A stretch of DNA of 47,355 bases from Methanobacteriota archaeon (GTDB lineage: Archaea; Thermoplasmatota; Poseidoniia; Poseidoniales; Poseidoniaceae): the NCBI GenBank assembly GCA_014240385.1, contig JAAZXA010000015.1, forward strand, positions 1-47,355, written 5' to 3'. Shown piece after piece: positions 17,099-26,309 of this stretch. Made by a program: the position numbers and the translations under genes. The notes under the pieces are model-generated. The model did not search any database, was not told the DNA's origin, and saw only the letters and a program-made list of their open reading frames with translations. How positions within the stretch are numbered: position 1 is the stretch's first letter; each line of letters starts with the position of its first letter.

Positions 17099-17554
17099 CT
17101 AAACTCCATTTATAGAGCCGCTTTTAATCTTCAAATGAGCCACCAAAGGTGAAAGCAATTTACCGCATATTTTGCCATGTGAAGTGAGGTTGTATTCAAC
17201 CATAATAGGGGGGCCATCATTGACATTGCGAACTATTAATCCTTCATCAACTAAGAATCGCAATTTATCAGATAAAGTGCGACTTGAGATACCAGTTAGT
17301 AGATTTTTCAAACGATTGAATCGCTTTCCTCCGGTGATGTATAATGCAGCCAGAATTTCAGTTGTCCACCGGCTCCCAAAAACGTGTAGTGCTTCGACTG
17401 CTGCCTTAACTTCCCATTCCTCACTCCATGGGGGTTTACCCGAAAACCCAGCCAACAGGCCGCGGATATGCCCACCATTAGCGATGGTTGCTGAGATGTG
17501 AGTCTCAATATCGACGAGGCTTTCCTTTGGAATATCAAGTGGGGGTTTGGGCAT
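17099..17554 (-). CDS. HxlR-type winged-helix transcription regulator
   Basis: About 151 residues with the HxlR/MarR-like winged-helix core: GSRWTTEILAALYITGGKRFNRLKNLL, ISSRTLSDKLRFLVDEGLI and a wing before VEYNLTSHG. HxlR proteins are DNA-binding activators or repressors often tied to redox or aldehyde stress. An upstream frame opens at ATG 17569, but ATG 17554 has GGTGAT just before it and is the better start. It is the first gene of a leftward operon with two further winged-helix proteins and Dus, so it may regulate its own transcript. Confidence 0.88.
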   Translation of the reverse strand: MPKPPLDIPKESLVDIETHISATIANGGHIRGLLAGFSGKPPWSEEWEVKAAVEALHVFGSRWTTEILAALYITGGKRFNRLKNLLTGISSRTLSDKLRFLVDEGLIVRNVNDGPPIMVEYNLTSHGKICGKLLSPLVAHLKIKSGSINGV

Positions 17555-17627
17555 GGTAATCACCAGCATGCAGTTGTCATGCGCACCCTTGGTGTAATGG
17601 TTGCACTAGATGAGTCCTTCGCTTCAA

Positions 17628-19685
17628 TCACTGATTTGTGTAAGTAGGGCGTCGGTTTTCAATCAAAGCGCTCAATCCTTCAAGAGCATCTTTAGTTCCG
17701 AAAATCTGCTCTAATCCATCTAGTTCTGCTTGTAGCCCATCTGTTAATTCTAAGTCTGCTTTGTTGATTAAATCACTAGCCATTCTTAAGGCAATTGGAG
17801 CAGTACGAGATAAGGATTTTAATTGCCTGCTAACATTTCTGTCCTCTGAATCAAAGCCATCAGGGCAAACACCATTGAGCAGTGATTCAAGGTTTTTATC
17901 AGCATAGAATGAGTTTGCGAATGAAGCAACAGCGCTATCTGGGTTTGCTGGAATACCACGGTATTTATTTTCTGGTTTTGATAGAGTTGGGATTAGTGCA
18001 TCAACTTCACTGGCTTCAACTAAATGGGTTAACAACCCCAAATCACTCGCAGTTCTAGCATCCATGAAATTTCCAGCCAACACCGCCCAGCGAGCAGCCG
18101 GCACTCCACATATTCGAGCAGGTCGCTGGCTCCCACCAAGACCAGGGAATATTCCAATACTTGTTTCAGGGAAGCGAAATTGAGTTTTTTTGGTGCCAAT
18201 TCTGTGATCACATGCAAGTGCTAATTCCAAGCCCCCCCCAAGGGCAAGCCCAGTAGTCAAGGCGATTGTGGTTTTGCTGCTCGATTCTAATTTGTCGAGA
18301 ACTTTGTGTCCAAAGGCAGTGAAATCATAGATATCTGAAAATGAATCAGCACGTATTTTGTCGACAAAGAACTTGACATCTGCCCCTGCTACGAAGGCTT
18401 TACCTGCACCATCAAGAACTATTGTTGAAATACTATCATTTGAATTTAATTTATCCAATGCCGCTCCTAATTGTTCTACCATTGTTTCATTGAGAGCATT
18501 CATTGCCTCTGGTCTATTCAACTGCACAGTAGCAACATTTGCATCGATGCTGACATCTACGAACGAGAATCTAAAGTTCTCTCCTGAGGCTGCTTGTTCT
18601 GCAAAGAACTTTGGTAATTTGAAACCTGCAAGTAAGGAATAAGACTCAGCCATTCTCAATGCATTTTCGAGTCCTAATCTGTTAGCTAATTCAAAGGGTC
18701 CCAAAGCCCAGCGTAGTCCGACCTTTGCACCGCGGTCAACATCTTCCATCGAACAAACTTCTTCATCAACAATGTGAGATGCTACTGCAAATACCTGCCC
18801 TAGCAAGCGCTCGGAAATGATATCAGCAGCCTGTGATGGGCAATCTGTATCTCCATCTAATTCCCACATACGGCCATCAGCGACTAAATCCCTTAAGTTT
18901 TGAGCCCCATTCCAGCGAGGGCAATTTAATTGTTCAGCCAAGTAGTCAGTGGAGTGTAAGGCGATTGGAGGACCTGTTAGATTCATCAGAGCAAAAGGCC
19001 CCATTCCAATTTTGAAGGCCTTGCAGGCGACAGCATCTATTTGAGCAGCACTCGCAATTCCCTCGGATAGGAGTAGGCAGGCTTCGTTGAGCCATGGGAC
19101 GAAAAAACGGTTGACTACGAACCCCGGTCTATCTTTGCAGACTAAAACGACTTTGCCAGTTGCTTTACAGTATTGAACTACTTTCGAGAGGCTTTTTTCT
19201 GAGGTTGCTTCAGCAGGGATGACTTCAATGAGTCGATTTTTTGCTGGGTGGTAAAAGAAATGTAGACCTACGAATCTATCGGCCCTACCGCTTGCCTCGG
19301 CTAAAGAATTAACTTTCAGAGAAGAGGTATTTGAGGCAAGAATAGTGTCATCTCCACAGACCTCATTAAGAGTCTTGAAGACTGCAGTTTTAATGTCGAA
19401 GTCTTCGAATACTGCTTCGATAACTAAGTCGGTATTTGCTGCTACATTTTCAGTACCAACCACTCCAGTGATCCTTGCTTGAATTTCTTCAACTTGCTGA
19501 GGGGAAAATATCCTTCTTTCTACTGCTTCAGAGAGGAAGTCACTGATTATTTTCTCGCCACGCTCAACCCATTGCGGCTCGCGGTCTACCATCTGAACAT
19601 CGAACTCTTCTTGTGCAGTCTTTTGGGCGATTCCTGAACCCATATTTCCCGCACCGATAACTGCTACGCTTTGGATGGCTTGCAT
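17628..19685 (-). CDS. 3-hydroxyacyl-CoA dehydrogenase / enoyl-CoA hydratase fusion
   Basis: A bifunctional enzyme of about 685 residues for beta-oxidation. The N-terminal half is a 3-hydroxyacyl-CoA dehydrogenase: VAVIGAGNMGSGIA as NAD-binding loop, HFFYHPAKNRLIEVI with the catalytic His, KDRPGFVVNRFF, and two helical C-terminal dehydrogenase domains. The C-terminal half (from about 385) is a crotonase: LNRPEAMNALN, AFVAGADVK for the oxyanion hole, LALGGGLELALACDHR, and FPETSIGIFPG with the catalytic Glu. The order dehydrogenase then hydratase is the archaeal arrangement and opposite to bacterial FadB. ATG 19685 is chosen because it lies right before the Rossmann fold. No other fatty-acid gene is next to it. 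Confidence 0.95.
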   Translation of the reverse strand: MQAIQSVAVIGAGNMGSGIAQKTAQEEFDVQMVDREPQWVERGEKIISDFLSEAVERRIFSPQQVEEIQARITGVVGTENVAANTDLVIEAVFEDFDIKTAVFKTLNEVCGDDTILASNTSSLKVNSLAEASGRADRFVGLHFFYHPAKNRLIEVIPAEATSEKSLSKVVQYCKATGKVVLVCKDRPGFVVNRFFVPWLNEACLLLSEGIASAAQIDAVACKAFKIGMGPFALMNLTGPPIALHSTDYLAEQLNCPRWNGAQNLRDLVADGRMWELDGDTDCPSQAADIISERLLGQVFAVASHIVDEEVCSMEDVDRGAKVGLRWALGPFELANRLGLENALRMAESYSLLAGFKLPKFFAEQAASGENFRFSFVDVSIDANVATVQLNRPEAMNALNETMVEQLGAALDKLNSNDSISTIVLDGAGKAFVAGADVKFFVDKIRADSFSDIYDFTAFGHKVLDKLESSSKTTIALTTGLALGGGLELALACDHRIGTKKTQFRFPETSIGIFPGLGGSQRPARICGVPAARWAVLAGNFMDARTASDLGLLTHLVEASEVDALIPTLSKPENKYRGIPANPDSAVASFANSFYADKNLESLLNGVCPDGFDSEDRNVSRQLKSLSRTAPIALRMASDLINKADLELTDGLQAELDGLEQIFGTKDALEGLSALIENRRPTYTNQ

Positions 19686-19786
19686 GATGGTTCCGAAGCA
19701 CCATCTATTCATCAAACAAACGGGGGGCTCTTGACGAGCATGGTTTGAAATAACCGAGGTTAGCCGCCAATTTTAATACCAATACC

Positions 19787-19795
19787 AGAGGTGAT
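19787..19795 (+). promoter_or_regulatory. Shine-Dalgarno site supporting a TTG start
   Basis: AGAGGTGAT ends five bases before TTG 19801 and supports that rare start codon for the first ABC ATPase. No ATG is available in frame before the conserved N-terminus. Confidence 0.6.
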
Positions 19796-19800
19796 GTATC

Positions 19801-20514
19801 TTGCTCAAAATAAACGGGTTGGAAAGAGGGTTTGGCAGCGGGTCTAACCGTTTAGAAGTGCTCAAGGGCATTGAAATGGAAGTCAGCCAAGGAGAATTAG
19901 TTGCTCTAATGGGGCCATCTGGTTGTGGAAAGTCAACCCTTCTCAATATTATTGGGGGGCTACTTGAAGGAGAGAAAGGAAAAATCAAACTTGAAGAATT
20001 TGAGTATGGCAAAGATGCGCCTGCAAAATTAGTCGAGTTGAGAAGAAAGGGCGTTGGCTGGATTTTTCAAGACTTTCATCTACTTCCTCATCTCACCGCC
20101 TTAGATAATGTCGCTCTTACTTTGGATTTGGCTGGAAAAAATGAGATAGAGGCTGAAGAATTAGCAAAAGTTGCTCTTGAGAGAGTTGGTCTATCTGACC
20201 GCATGGACCACATTCCTGACCAGTTGTCAGGCGGTCAGCAGCAAAGAGTTGCAATCGCCCGTGCCATCTCTGGAAATCGCCGTTTACTTTTGGCAGATGA
20301 GCCTACAGGAAACCTCGATATTGCTTCAGGCGATGAAGTGTTGAACTTATTCAAGGAATTATGCCATCGCGAAGAAGACCCACTATCAATCTTGATGGTA
20401 ACCCATGATCCACACTTGGCTTCTCAAGCAGACCGAATGCTGTTGATGAAAGATGGTAAAGTTGCAGCTTCCGATATCCGTAGTGCATGGGGAATTGGGG
20501 GGGAAGAAGAATGA
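19801..20514 (+). CDS. ABC transporter ATP-binding protein (LolD/MacB/FtsE type)
   Basis: A 237-residue ABC ATPase with Walker A (GPSGCGKST), Q-loop (IFQDFHLLPHLTALDNV), signature ([14 protein letters not shown]), Walker B (LLLADEPTGNLD) and H-loop (VTHD). The TALDNV and EPTGNLD wording is typical of ATPases that drive FtsX-domain permeases of the MacB/LolCDE class. These power mechanical extraction or release at the outer face of the membrane rather than simple import. The start is TTG 19801 with a good ribosome-binding site. The stop overlaps the ATG of the permease by four bases (ATGA), so the two are translationally coupled. A second ATPase follows the permease. Confidence 0.95.
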   Translation: MLKINGLERGFGSGSNRLEVLKGIEMEVSQGELVALMGPSGCGKSTLLNIIGGLLEGEKGKIKLEEFEYGKDAPAKLVELRRKGVGWIFQDFHLLPHLTALDNVALTLDLAGKNEIEAEELAKVALERVGLSDRMDHIPDQLSGGQQQRVAIARAISGNRRLLLADEPTGNLDIASGDEVLNLFKELCHREEDPLSILMVTHDPHLASQADRMLLMKDGKVAASDIRSAWGIGGEEE

Positions 20515-23500
20515 AAAAAATCAAATCCTTTTTCCAAAACCTTCGCGATACTCCAGATAGTATGCGCCTCGCAAGTCTTTCTGCTTGGCGAGGGAAGGAG
20601 AGAGGCTTGGCAGTTTTTGCTGGCGTTTTCCTTGCTACTTTAGTTATGACAACGGTCTTTTCTTATGGTGTAGGATTATCGCAAATCTTCTTCCAAGAAA
20701 CTCTGAAGAATGATCCTTATGATGCAAAAATCGACCTTTATTCGGAGCCAGGCGAAAACATTTCAGGTTGGACCAACGATTCTGTTCTATTCGCGTCGAT
20801 TTGCGATGATTTAACTGCGAGGAGTGAAATTGCTGATTGTTCAATCATTTATGGCCGCCAGGGGATGCGTCTCGACGGTTTCTTTGATGAAGAATTTGGA
20901 CGTGCTCAACCGCTCAATATAGATGAGATTTCTAGCACCTCCGGAGATTGGACAAACGTATCCTTGGCTTACCCAGCCGCATTAGAAAATGGCCCACCTA
21001 TCAATGGAGATAGAATTGTCAGAATTGCAGGTGATGGGCTATTTGATGGCGAATTTGCAGAACGCCACGCCCAACAAATTCTCTACGGTGAGTGGCCGAG
21101 TCCAGAAGATGCAGTAGAAAAGAGAGCAATTGTTGTGCCAAGTCAATTGGCAAATATGGCTGATGCAAAAATAAATGATACCATAGATAGCATGGTACTC
21201 ACATATGTGACTGAATCGATTAGATTACCTGGTGAAATTGAAGAATGTGCAGGTACAATTCATGCTACTGCGTTGGAGTATCTGTACTGTAGAGAAAGTC
21301 TAACTATCTACAATATGACCGTTGTCGGAATTTACGAAGAATGGGACTTTGCTAACCCCACACTCTTGTTTAATCCTGTTTTCATTTCCGATGTTGTGCT
21401 TGAAGATTCTCAGAAAACCCTTCTGATGGATAATGACCATGCCTATCTAGGGTTAGCAGTAGACCGTAGCCAACTTCCGACTTCCTCAACCGCAGAAGCC
21501 GAAGACTGGTTAGATGACCTAAAATATTCAATAGAATCGCAAAATTATACCTCGGCAGGCCTTGAGTTATCATATACAGATATCGTCTCAAGTTCGATAA
21601 CTTTCCTCAATATTTTCCTAGGTCTAATACAGACTTTTGATTATATCATTATGATTCCAATCGTGATTCTGTCGATTTCTGTATTGATTTACGGCTTGAT
21701 ACTATCGCTTGAACAGAGGCGCCGTGAAGTCTCAATTAATCGTGTAATGGGAGCAACAGCAGAAGGTTTGCAACGAATGGTTTTGTTGGAGATTTTAGTA
21801 ATTTCTTCTGTGGCTTGGATTGCGGGTTATCTAGTAGCGATGTGGATGACTCCTCTTGTATTAGATTCAGTTGGATTCATGTCTTTCCGTTCCGGTGATT
21901 TTGAGGTAGACCCTACATTATCTGCTGTAACAGTGGGGACTGTGGCGATGCTGACAATTGGACTTGCAACATTGTTCGCCCGTTCTCGAACCAAGAGATT
22001 CTTGGCAATGGAGATTGAAGAAGGAGTACGAAAGGTTGCTGAAGTAAGAGAGCCAAGACGGTGGCTTCACTGGTCGATGTTAGCAATTGGTTTACTCGCA
22101 ATGGTAGAAAGCAGATTGGAAGATGAAACTGGTGGCGATGGGCTGCTAGAGAATTTCTTTATCGATAGCCTTGTTCTTCTTACTGGTCCATTTTTGTTAT
22201 GGATCGGCGGAGCACTCGTTTTGGCAAGACTTGGTGCCTCAGGTCCAAAAATGATGAAGGCTATTCTTGGTAAGACTCCACTGCTAAAAGATGTCAAGCG
22301 CGGACTATCTACTTCAGGTTCAAGCGAATCAATCGATAGGTTAGCCATTATCATGCTCCTTACATTGTCAATCGTCACGCTTGCTGCTGTACAAGGGTTT
22401 ACCGGCACACTTGTTGATGAAAAGACTGCGAGTGTAGAAACAGGCTCTGATTTGCAGGTTCAATTTAATTCAGCTGTATCTGAATCTGAAGCGAGAGATG
22501 CTCTAAAATCAGCCTTTGATTCAGCAGGAATAGATTACTCGCAGAACCCTTCATTGGCAACTTCAGTTCCTATTCTGATTACTACGGAAGTTGGACAAAG
22601 CACAACCTACCTTACTTGGGTACTTCTAGATGGGCATGATGATGTTTTACAGTGGGATTTACAAGCAATTCCAGGAGACGATGTAGGCCAATTTTCAACT
22701 GCGATTTCCAATGATTGGTTTACTGCCGGTTCTGATGTAGCAGGGCAATTGGATATTCCAGGAGAGCGTGCCGAACGCCGAAGAGCTGGGAGCGGAGAAT
22801 GGCTTGGAGATTCCGAGGACATCTATCTAGTAAATCTTCAATACGATGAAATATCGGTTTCAGTTGGTAATGATACAGGGACTGAAGAACCAAGCTTAGA
22901 ACAGATATTTTCCGTATTACAATCCGATGAAAACTGGAGTGGAATGGATTTTAGCGATGCAGATTTGAGTGGCAGAGATTTGGGAATGTATGATTTCACT
23001 GCAGCAGATTTGAGTGGTGCAAACTTACGAGGGGCTAATCTTTCAGGCGCATTATTAGTTCAAACCGACCTAAGGGGAGCCGACTTGACTGGAGCAAACC
23101 TCAGCAATGTGGCGATTCACGCCCAAAATCCAAATGGAAATCTCCTACAAGGAGCAAATTTCACTTCAGCAGATTTAACAGGCGCTTGGGGATTTTATAA
23201 CTTAGGTGCATCGATAACGACTAATTCAACATGTCCGAATGGCATCACAGACAATGGTAGTGGTTGTGATTCCATAACCGATTTCCCTCCAGCAATATCA
23301 GAAGCACTTGCATTTAATCTCGATTTCGAAATCACAAAAGTTAGTAGAAATACTACAATCCAATATGCTGGAAAACATAGTTTCGTTCCCGGCCTATCAC
23401 CCTCAGATGCGAATCAAGCCATCGTTATTGGTGAATCGACTTGGAGAACTTTGACCGGTGCAAATGATAGCGCTGAAATCAATCAAACAAAGTGGTTTTT

Positions 23501-24083
23501 CGAACTTGGTGATATAGCAGATGAGGAGGATGGCGACATACTTCGCCGGATAAGAGTGGCAATCGAGGCAGATTCAAGAGTCTCCAGTGCCATCGATTGG
23601 TCAACAAAGCATCGAGACGTTGAACGTAATGGAGGGATGATTTTCGGGACCCCTGGTCTCCTCAGTCTTCAATTCGTAGTGGCCTCAATGGCAAGCATTG
23701 CATCTGCATTCGTCTTCCTCTCTTTGGTCCTAAGCCAGCGGCGAAAGGATTTGGCAATTCTTCAGGCTATCGGAGCAAGTCCAAATCAAGTCATCCGTTT
23801 GACTTTATTTGAAATCCTTTCAATCGTCTTGGTGAGTATGGTTCTGGGGGTCATCCTTGGTGTTGGAATATCTCAAGCATTCAACGGTTTCTTTTCGATT
23901 TTCGGATTCATTTTCCAAATATTTGGTGGGGCAAGCACACCGATAGAACGAGATTTAGTTTGGCCTTGGTTTGAGTTGTTCTTAGTAAATGGAGCAGTCA
24001 TGCTAGTAGTTATCTTAGCATTATTTTTCACTACAAAGAGAGCACTAAATGCGGACCTTGCAACTGTCTTGAAGGGGGAGTGA
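20511..24083 (+). CDS. Giant FtsX-type ABC permease with pentapeptide-repeat insert
   Basis: A 1190-residue permease with two FtsX domains and about ten membrane helices. Order: TM1 (about 27-52), an ectodomain of about 300 residues, the first FtsX domain (about 370-490, with QRRREVSINRVMGAT), a group of middle helices, a second large ectodomain (about 640-1035), and the second FtsX domain (about 1045-1190, with QRRKDLAILQAIGAS). Within the second ectodomain, residues about 811-895 are a run of pentapeptide repeats of A-D/N-L-x-x type (DADLSG, AADLSGANLRGANLSG, ADLTGANLS), which should form a beta-helix. Family members act in mechanotransmission, lipoprotein release or signalling. ATG 20511 overlaps the upstream stop. 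The substrate is unknown. Confidence 0.92.
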   Translation: MKKIKSFFQNLRDTPDSMRLASLSAWRGKERGLAVFAGVFLATLVMTTVFSYGVGLSQIFFQETLKNDPYDAKIDLYSEPGENISGWTNDSVLFASICDDLTARSEIADCSIIYGRQGMRLDGFFDEEFGRAQPLNIDEISSTSGDWTNVSLAYPAALENGPPINGDRIVRIAGDGLFDGEFAERHAQQILYGEWPSPEDAVEKRAIVVPSQLANMADAKINDTIDSMVLTYVTESIRLPGEIEECAGTIHATALEYLYCRESLTIYNMTVVGIYEEWDFANPTLLFNPVFISDVVLEDSQKTLLMDNDHAYLGLAVDRSQLPTSSTAEAEDWLDDLKYSIESQNYTSAGLELSYTDIVSSSITFLNIFLGLIQTFDYIIMIPIVILSISVLIYGLILSLEQRRREVSINRVMGATAEGLQRMVLLEILVISSVAWIAGYLVAMWMTPLVLDSVGFMSFRSGDFEVDPTLSAVTVGTVAMLTIGLATLFARSRTKRFLAMEIEEGVRKVAEVREPRRWLHWSMLAIGLLAMVESRLEDETGGDGLLENFFIDSLVLLTGPFLLWIGGALVLARLGASGPKMMKAILGKTPLLKDVKRGLSTSGSSESIDRLAIIMLLTLSIVTLAAVQGFTGTLVDEKTASVETGSDLQVQFNSAVSESEARDALKSAFDSAGIDYSQNPSLATSVPILITTEVGQSTTYLTWVLLDGHDDVLQWDLQAIPGDDVGQFSTAISNDWFTAGSDVAGQLDIPGERAERRRAGSGEWLGDSEDIYLVNLQYDEISVSVGNDTGTEEPSLEQIFSVLQSDENWSGMDFSDADLSGRDLGMYDFTAADLSGANLRGANLSGALLVQTDLRGADLTGANLSNVAIHAQNPNGNLLQGANFTSADLTGAWGFYNLGASITTNSTCPNGITDNGSGCDSITDFPPAISEALAFNLDFEITKVSRNTTIQYAGKHSFVPGLSPSDANQAIVIGESTWRTLTGANDSAEINQTKWFFELGDIADEEDGDILRRIRVAIEADSRVSSAIDWSTKHRDVERNGGMIFGTPGLLSLQFVVASMASIASAFVFLSLVLSQRRKDLAILQAIGASPNQVIRLTLFEILSIVLVSMVLGVILGVGISQAFNGFFSIFGFIFQIFGGASTPIERDLVWPWFELFLVNGAVMLVVILALFFTTKRALNADLATVLKGE

Positions 24084-24085
24084 AT

Positions 24086-25075
24086 ATGGAATTAGAAACA
24101 CCGATACTTGAAGCAAATGCTCTCTATCATATCTATGAATCTAAGGCAGAGGACGGCAATGTTGTTGCTCTTCGAGGCCTGCATTGTACGGTACGTAAAG
24201 GTGAGGCGGTGGCAGTTGTGGGACCATCTGGTTCAGGAAAATCAACACTTCTCAAATGTCTCGGGGGGTTAATGAAACCGACTTCAGGTTTTGTTGCATT
24301 ATCTGGCCATAATATGACTCGCCTAACTGGTGGAGAACTAGTGAAGTTGAGACAAAAAACAGTTTCATTCATTTTCCAAGAAGGAAACTTACTACCAAAC
24401 CTGTCTGCTCTAGATAATGTTGCCCAACCACTTCGCCATCAAGGTGTGAACCGCCGCTTGGCAATCAAAAAGGCTCAGAAGATGTTAGATGAATTAGCAG
24501 TTGGTCATCGTGCCAAGGCTCTGCCTGCGATGCTTAGCGGAGGAGAACAACAGAGGGTCGCAATTGCTCGTGCCCTGATTACTGACCCAGTCCTCATTTT
24601 AGCAGATGAGCCAACTGGAGCTCTAGATCCAATTACATCAATACAAGTTTTGGAATTATTTGAGGAACTTCATTCAAAGAAGAATGTCGCATTCCTCATA
24701 GTAACGCATAGCAGAGATGTTGCAGAATTCGCAGATAGGGTATTGGAGTTAAGGGAAGGGAGATTTGTTGCACAAAGAGGCTCGGATGTCAACCTAAACG
24801 ACTTAACCGAGGGTAAAAGAGAAATTTTCATGGATGAACTGGGAACGCTAAACCTGCCCCCTGACGTTGTTGTCACGATGGGAGGGAGTGGTTCTTACCG
24901 AGTTGCAGAATTAGAAGATGGAAAGTTAACCTTGGCAAATGTTGCAGAATCCACATCAAAAATCGGAGTCTTAAAATTAGTAGAAACTTGCCCAGCTTGC
25001 AAATTTATCTACCAGAGCAACGAGGAATTGGAGTGCCCAGAGTGTGGCTCTAGCAGACCAAAGGTTAGCAATTGA
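24086..25075 (+). CDS. Second ABC ATPase of the operon, with C-terminal zinc ribbon
   Basis: About 329 residues. The first 225 residues are an ABC ATPase with Walker A (GPSGSGKST), Q-loop ([17 protein letters not shown]), signature ([14 protein letters not shown]), Walker B ([12 protein letters not shown]) and H-loop (VTHS). The last 100 residues are an extra domain ending in a zinc ribbon (CPACKF...CPECGSS), not usual for this class. The start is ATG 24086, five bases after a GGGGGAG site; an in-frame GTG at 24080 overlaps the permease stop. With the first ATPase it could form a heterodimeric motor on the single giant permease, or serve as a regulated spare. It overlaps the convergent aminotransferase by 11 bases. 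Confidence 0.93.
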   Translation: MELETPILEANALYHIYESKAEDGNVVALRGLHCTVRKGEAVAVVGPSGSGKSTLLKCLGGLMKPTSGFVALSGHNMTRLTGGELVKLRQKTVSFIFQEGNLLPNLSALDNVAQPLRHQGVNRRLAIKKAQKMLDELAVGHRAKALPAMLSGGEQQRVAIARALITDPVLILADEPTGALDPITSIQVLELFEELHSKKNVAFLIVTHSRDVAEFADRVLELREGRFVAQRGSDVNLNDLTEGKREIFMDELGTLNLPPDVVVTMGGSGSYRVAELEDGKLTLANVAESTSKIGVLKLVETCPACKFIYQSNEELECPECGSSRPKVSN

Positions 25076-26291
25076 GAGCCGCTTCAAGGCGTTTCATCGA
25101 AGCATGGATATCATCCAATCCAACAGCGCCAATCGAGATACGGAACCAACCACTTTCATCTTCTAGGCCAAATGCTTGGAATGGTACAACTGCGATACCT
25201 GCTTCATTAAGCAGCCATTGGCGGATTTCTTCATTACTTGTGGCGCCAATTTTCTCAAATAAGTTGAAGCGAACGGTTAGGTAAATTCCACCTTGAGGTT
25301 GGATGATTTCGATCATTGGATGCATCTTTGAAAGTTTAGTTTTCAAGATTTCCATACGGACTGCAATTTTCTCATCCAATTCATCAAAGTAATTTTCAAG
25401 CAATTCAAAATCAGAGTAAATACCTGCTGCTGCTTTTTGAATTGGCCGTGCAGGCCATGCTCCCATATGGCCGATTAAGGCGATGACAGGGGCTGCAAGA
25501 GAAGGCGGTAAAGCCATCCACCCAAGGCGCAACCCAGTGCCAGTCAAGGATTTTGAAACTGCATCAAGAGTAACGGTATATTCAAACATTTTAGGCCTAA
25601 CTTGTACTGGATGTACATGCTCTATTTCTGGTGCTGTCATGGTGGAATATACTTGGTCATAAATCAACATGACTGGTTTTCCATTCCTTTTTGCATTCTC
25701 CTCTAATATCACATCACAAATTGCTCCAAGTTCCTCAGAAGTAAAGCATGTGCCAGTAGGATTCAGTGGAGAATTTAATATCAAAACTCTAGTTTCAGAA
25801 ATCCTCTCTTTCAATTGAGCAGCAGTCGGCAAGAAGCGGGATTCAACTGTGCCAACAAGGGGAATATCAACCGCATCATTGAGATGAACATAGTAGTGAT
25901 TATTCCACGCAGGAACTCCATGCGCTAGACCATCTCCTGTTTCTAAGAATAAACGGAATGCTGCGTATAATACTGGTCGAGCCCCTGAGCCAACGATGAT
26001 ACCATTTACTCCAACATCCAAACCAAAGCGATGTTTCATCCAATCTGCCAAAGCAGAACGAAGTTCAGGTAAGCCTGCTGCAGGCGGATAGTTTGTTTGT
26101 CCATCATCAAGGGCTTCATGCATCAATTCGATGAAACGAGGCGGAACTTCGAAGTGCGCAGGAGAAAAATCTCCCACGGTATAGGGTGCTACTTGCTGCC
26201 CATCAGCAATCATTGCTCTAACTTCTGCAGCGATTGAAAGGATTCTACTTCTCTCCATGTTATTGGCCATTTGCGATAGCCGCTCTTCCAT
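25065..26291 (-). CDS. PLP-dependent aminotransferase, class I/II (AspC-like)
   Basis: A 408-residue fold-type I aminotransferase. Family marks include YPPAAGLPELRSALADWM, the NSPLNPTGT segment, IYDQVYS with the pyridine-ring Asp and Tyr, VSKSLTGTGLRLGW with the Schiff-base Lys and phosphate Arg, and a late WFRISIG with the substrate carboxylate Arg. It probably transfers amino groups between an amino acid and a keto acid; substrate specificity is not readable. ATG 26291 is taken as the start; ATG 26270 and 26258 are alternatives. It shares its 3' end with the ABC operon and stands 18 bases downstream of a glycosyltransferase gene on the same strand. Confidence 0.93.
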   Translation of the reverse strand: MEERLSQMANNMERSRILSIAAEVRAMIADGQQVAPYTVGDFSPAHFEVPPRFIELMHEALDDGQTNYPPAAGLPELRSALADWMKHRFGLDVGVNGIIVGSGARPVLYAAFRLFLETGDGLAHGVPAWNNHYYVHLNDAVDIPLVGTVESRFLPTAAQLKERISETRVLILNSPLNPTGTCFTSEELGAICDVILEENAKRNGKPVMLIYDQVYSTMTAPEIEHVHPVQVRPKMFEYTVTLDAVSKSLTGTGLRLGWMALPPSLAAPVIALIGHMGAWPARPIQKAAAGIYSDFELLENYFDELDEKIAVRMEILKTKLSKMHPMIEIIQPQGGIYLTVRFNLFEKIGATSNEEIRQWLLNEAGIAVVPFQAFGLEDESGWFRISIGAVGLDDIHASMKRLEAALNC

Positions 26292-26309
26292 GTAGAGGTG
26301 CTGGGGGCT

